In this document: positions 23,259 to 25,759 of the stretch, piece after piece | Position numbering within the stretch: the first letter of the stretch is position 1 | How the letters are laid out: each line of letters starts with the position of its first letter | Assembly (NCBI GenBank): GCA_934678955.1 | Contig: CAKUSI010000022.1 | Coordinates: forward strand, 1-25,759 | Length of the DNA: 25,759 nucleotides | Direction: 5' to 3' | Source: an uncultured Austwickia sp. | Lineage (GTDB): Bacteria > Actinomycetota > Actinomycetes > Actinomycetales > Dermatophilaceae | Program-made: the position numbers and the translations under genes | Notes under the pieces: generated by a model | The model's database searches: none | Seen by the model: the letters and a program-made list of their open reading frames with translations, nothing else | Told to the model about the DNA's origin: nothing

Positions 23259-24883
23259 GGCCGCTCGGCGCCCAGCAGGCGCGCCGCGTGGGCGACGGTC
23301 GCCACCGGCAGGGGATCGAGGACGCGGGCCACCTGGGGAGCGTACGCCGTCGAGGCCGCGAGCACGTCCGTTCCGCTGTCGTCGGCGACGACCTCGCCGT
23401 CGGCCAGCAGGACCACTCGCGTGGCGACCTCGGCCGCGGTCTCCACGTCGTGGGTCGCCATGACGACCGCGGTGCCGTCGCCCGCCAGCTCGCGCAGCAG
23501 GGCCACGAGTGCGTTCTTGGCGGCGTAGTCCAGGCCACGGGTGGGTTCGTCCAGCAGCAGGAGCGGCGGGTCGGTGAGCAGGATCACCGAGAGCGCGAGG
23601 GCCAGCCGTTGGCCCTCGGAGAGGTCCCGGGGGTGCCGGTCGAGATTTGTCGCTCCGGCGAGGCGCGTCCACAGGGCGGCGCAGGAACCGGCGGGCACCC
23701 CGGCGTCGGCGTCGGCGTCGGCGCACTCCTGGCGGACGGAGGTCGCGTAGAGCAGGTCGGCGGGGTCCTGCGGTACGAGTCCCACGTACTCGATGCGGCG
23801 CGCCGCATCGAGCGATCCCACGTCGGTCCCGGCGAGTCGCACGGTGCCCGACTCGGCGGGAAGGTGCCCCGCGAGTGCCCACAGCAGCGTGGATTTACCG
23901 GACCCGTTGCGTCCGGTGAGGGCCACGATCTCGCCGGGGTCGACGCGCAGGTGGACGCCGTGCAGGATCCGCCGCCGGCCGCGGGCGACCCGCAGGTCGC
24001 CGACGTCCAACGGTGGAGCGCCGGCACCGGGCGCGGGGGTGGGACTCGCGCTGACGGAAGCCTCGAGCGCTGCGGCGAGCCGGTCGCGCAGTCCGCCGGC
24101 CCTCCGTCGGGCCTGGCGGACGGACAGCGGAAGCGGATCCCAGCCGGCGAGCCGGCCCAACGCGACGAGTGGGGGGACGACCGGGCTGACCGCCATCGCC
24201 TGGGCGGGCGGCAGCACCCGACCGGCCACGCCGTCGCGCAGCACCACGATGCCGTCGGCGTGGTGGACCACGCGTTCGAGCCGGTGCTCGGCGAGGACCA
24301 CGGTCAGGCCGTGGTCGTGGACGAGGCGCTGGATCGCCGACAGCACCTCCTCGGCGGCGACCGGATCCAACGCCGAGGTGGGCTCGTCCAGCACAAGGAC
24401 GGCGGGGCCGCAGGACAGCACCGCCGCGATCGCCACCCGCTGCTGCTGACCGCCGGACAGGCGGCGCAGCGGCGTGCCCCGCAGGTCGGCCAGGTCGAGC
24501 AGGTCCAGGGTCTCCTCCACCCGGCGGCGCATGACCGACGGGCGCGTCCCGAGGGTCTCCATCCCGTAGGCGATCTCCTCCTCGACCCGATCGGTGACGA
24601 AGGAGGCTGCGGGGTTCTGCTGGACGTAGCCCACGGTCCCGGCCAGGTCGCGAGGCCGGTGGGTGCGGGTGTCCCGGCCCGCGACCTGGATGGTGCCGGC
24701 GAGGTGGCCGCCGGTGAAGTGCGGCACCAGCCCTGCCAGCGCGCCGAGGAGCGTCGACTTGCCGGCCCCGGTGGGGCCGCAGACCAGCACCAGCTCGCCT
24801 TCGGCGACGGTCAGGTCCGGGATCGACAGTGCGGGTCGGGGCGCGTCGTCGTAGCGGATCCGCACCTGGTGGCACGAGATCAC
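23255..24883 (-). CDS. ECF transporter ATP-binding protein with two fused ABC domains
   Basis: The 542-aa cytoplasmic protein fuses two nucleotide-binding domains that pair to drive the transporter. Domain 1 has Walker A GPTGAGKST (36-44), Q-loop YVQQNPAASF, signature LSGGQQQR, Walker B VLVLDEPTSALDP and switch His in LAEHRLERV. Domain 2 has Walker A GRNGSGKST (Lys330), Q-loop LVPQDPADLL, signature LSEGQRLALAL, Walker B LLLLDEPTRGLD and MATHDVETA. All catalytic elements are kept in both halves. A short DADADAD insert in domain 2 is encoded by a hexanucleotide repeat. GTG 24883 lies in a GTGA overlap with the T-component stop. Family: EcfA1/EcfA2 (CbiO-like) in one chain. Confidence 0.95.
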   Translation of the reverse strand: MISCHQVRIRYDDAPRPALSIPDLTVAEGELVLVCGPTGAGKSTLLGALAGLVPHFTGGHLAGTIQVAGRDTRTHRPRDLAGTVGYVQQNPAASFVTDRVEEEIAYGMETLGTRPSVMRRRVEETLDLLDLADLRGTPLRRLSGGQQQRVAIAAVLSCGPAVLVLDEPTSALDPVAAEEVLSAIQRLVHDHGLTVVLAEHRLERVVHHADGIVVLRDGVAGRVLPPAQAMAVSPVVPPLVALGRLAGWDPLPLSVRQARRRAGGLRDRLAAALEASVSASPTPAPGAGAPPLDVGDLRVARGRRRILHGVHLRVDPGEIVALTGRNGSGKSTLLWALAGHLPAESGTVRLAGTDVGSLDAARRIEYVGLVPQDPADLLYATSVRQECADADADAGVPAGSCAALWTRLAGATNLDRHPRDLSEGQRLALALSVILLTDPPLLLLDEPTRGLDYAAKNALVALLRELAGDGTAVVMATHDVETAAEVATRVVLLADGEVVADDSGTDVLAASTAYAPQVARVLDPLPVATVAHAARLLGAERP

Positions 24884-25759
24884 GATCGGTCCGCCGCCCG
24901 GGGGCGCAGCACGGCCGGCGCCAAGACCCGCGGGGCGTCAGGGTGCGTCTCCGAGCCGGCCGCGCCCCCTCCGGTGTCGCCCAAGGGCGCTTCCGCACGA
25001 TCGCCTGCCGACGGCGTGCGGTTCCCGCGCCTCGGGTAGGCCCCCGCCGGCACGGGCGGTGCGAACGTGCCCGGGAGCGCCGCGATGAGGAGTGTCAGCA
25101 CCGGCAGGAGCGGGATGTCCGGGACGGTCAAGGGGGAGGTGACCGGACGCCAGGAGGAGGTGCCGAGCAGGGCCGAGACGAGGCCCGAGGCCTCCGCGGA
25201 GATCCCGCCGAGGGCACCCGCGGCCTGGCCGATCGGGCCGGCCGCCAGCAGCAGCGCGGCGGGCGCCAGGCCGCAGGCCAGGACCGCGCTCTCGGCGCGC
25301 GACCACCCCTGGCGGCGATACCGGCTTCGCGGGTCGTGGCGGGCACCGAGCACCAAGGTGCCCGCGGCCAGCGCCATCCCGAGCGTCACCAGCACGGCTC
25401 CGAGGCCGCGGGAGGTCACCCCGCTGAGCAGCCCGAAGGCGCCGATCAGGACCCCGGTCAGCCCGATGAGTGCCGCCGCGGACGCGCGCCGGCCTCGGGA
25501 GGGGCCCCCGCCGCGACCGTACCCGCGGGATTCCATCGATGCGGCGAGCTGCAGCGCGTCGTCCAGGGCGCCGGCGAGGACCGGCACGACCAGGCGCCCG
25601 GCCTCGCGCAACCGGGCCCGCGGCCCCCCGGCGGTGCTGCCCCGCAGCGCCCGAGCCCGTCGCATCCGGATCGCGTCGTCGACCAGCGCGGGCGCGTAGG
25701 TGAGGCCGACGACGAGCATGGTTCCCACGTCGTACAGGGTGGCGGGTACGTAGCGCAGC
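24880..25759 (-). CDS. ECF transporter T component (EcfT), 5' end outside window
   Basis: The frame is open to the right edge; the residues before GTG 25728 (LRYVPATLYD) read on as the typical EcfT TM-coupling region, so the true start lies outside. The visible 290 or so residues include LTYAPALVDDAIRMRRARALRG and SMESRGYGRGG, the two Arg-rich coupling-helix motifs that contact the ATPases, then five or so hydrophobic helices. A soluble tail of about 55 residues rich in Pro, Gly, Ala and Arg ends the protein. Its stop overlaps the ATPase start (GTGA). The order T, A-A, S, cobU, cobS suggests a dedicated group-I ECF system. Its promoter, and any B12 riboswitch, would lie beyond the window. Confidence 0.92.
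   Translation of the reverse strand, partial: LRYVPATLYDVGTMLVVGLTYAPALVDDAIRMRRARALRGSTAGGPRARLREAGRLVVPVLAGALDDALQLAASMESRGYGRGGGPSRGRRASAAALIGLTGVLIGAFGLLSGVTSRGLGAVLVTLGMALAAGTLVLGARHDPRSRYRRQGWSRAESAVLACGLAPAALLLAAGPIGQAAGALGGISAEASGLVSALLGTSSWRPVTSPLTVPDIPLLPVLTLLIAALPGTFAPPVPAGAYPRRGNRTPSAGDRAEAPLGDTGGGAAGSETHPDAPRVLAPAVLRPRAADRS

Overview
The window reads as chromosomal DNA of a high-GC actinobacterium. GC is very high throughout, many genes start with GTG or TTG, and several genes lack a Shine-Dalgarno sequence but carry a TANNNT hexamer 6-7 nt before the start codon. The central order (gcvT, leucyl aminopeptidase, sucB, lipB, lipA, DUF4191, RDD, glnA) is the order I recall around glnA1 and dlaT in Mycobacterium and other Actinobacteria. 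Protein style suggests Micrococcales (Dermatophilaceae or Intrasporangiaceae-like), but this is inference from memory, not a database result.

Layout, left to right. (1) 1-1572: a DevS/DosT-like GAF histidine kinase whose reading frame is cut by one in-frame TAG. It converges on a FabH-like ketoacyl synthase (1597-2574, minus). (2) 2947-6212: an acetate/succinate transporter of the YaaH family converges on glycogen phosphorylase across a perfect 18-bp bidirectional hairpin. (3) 6375-6762: three 11-bp tandem repeats and a decayed SMP-30/gluconolactonase-family remnant. (4) 6837-11701: glnA with a textbook double GlnR operator, then RDD, DUF4191, lipA and lipB. (5) 11865-15555: a membrane Ser/Thr kinase with HGD and DLG motifs converges on sucB, the E2 subunit of 2-oxoglutarate dehydrogenase; tandem repeats lie between them. 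(6) 15827-20885: an acyltransferase-3/SGNH membrane enzyme, leucyl aminopeptidase, and divergent gcvT. (7) 20927-25759 (minus): an ECF-type vitamin transporter (T, fused double ATPase, S) followed by cobU and cobS. All four gene junctions overlap by 4 nt (GTGA, GTGA, ATGA, GTGA), so this looks like one translationally coupled cobalamin or corrinoid salvage operon. Its promoter lies beyond the right edge.

How the genes fit together. LipB and LipA make the lipoyl cofactor that SucB carries on two lipoyl domains. GcvT belongs to the glycine cleavage system, another lipoate-dependent complex. GlnA and 2-oxoglutarate dehydrogenase compete for the 2-oxoglutarate/glutamate node. A membrane kinase placed between sucB and lipB is the most speculative regulatory link. 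I did not see a convincing wholly new defence or mobile system, and there are no transposases, CRISPR arrays, tRNAs or rRNAs. The best leads are the disrupted sensor kinase, the double GlnR operator, the kinase at the sucB/lipB junction, the unexplained tandem repeats, and the fully coupled ECF-cobU-cobS operon.
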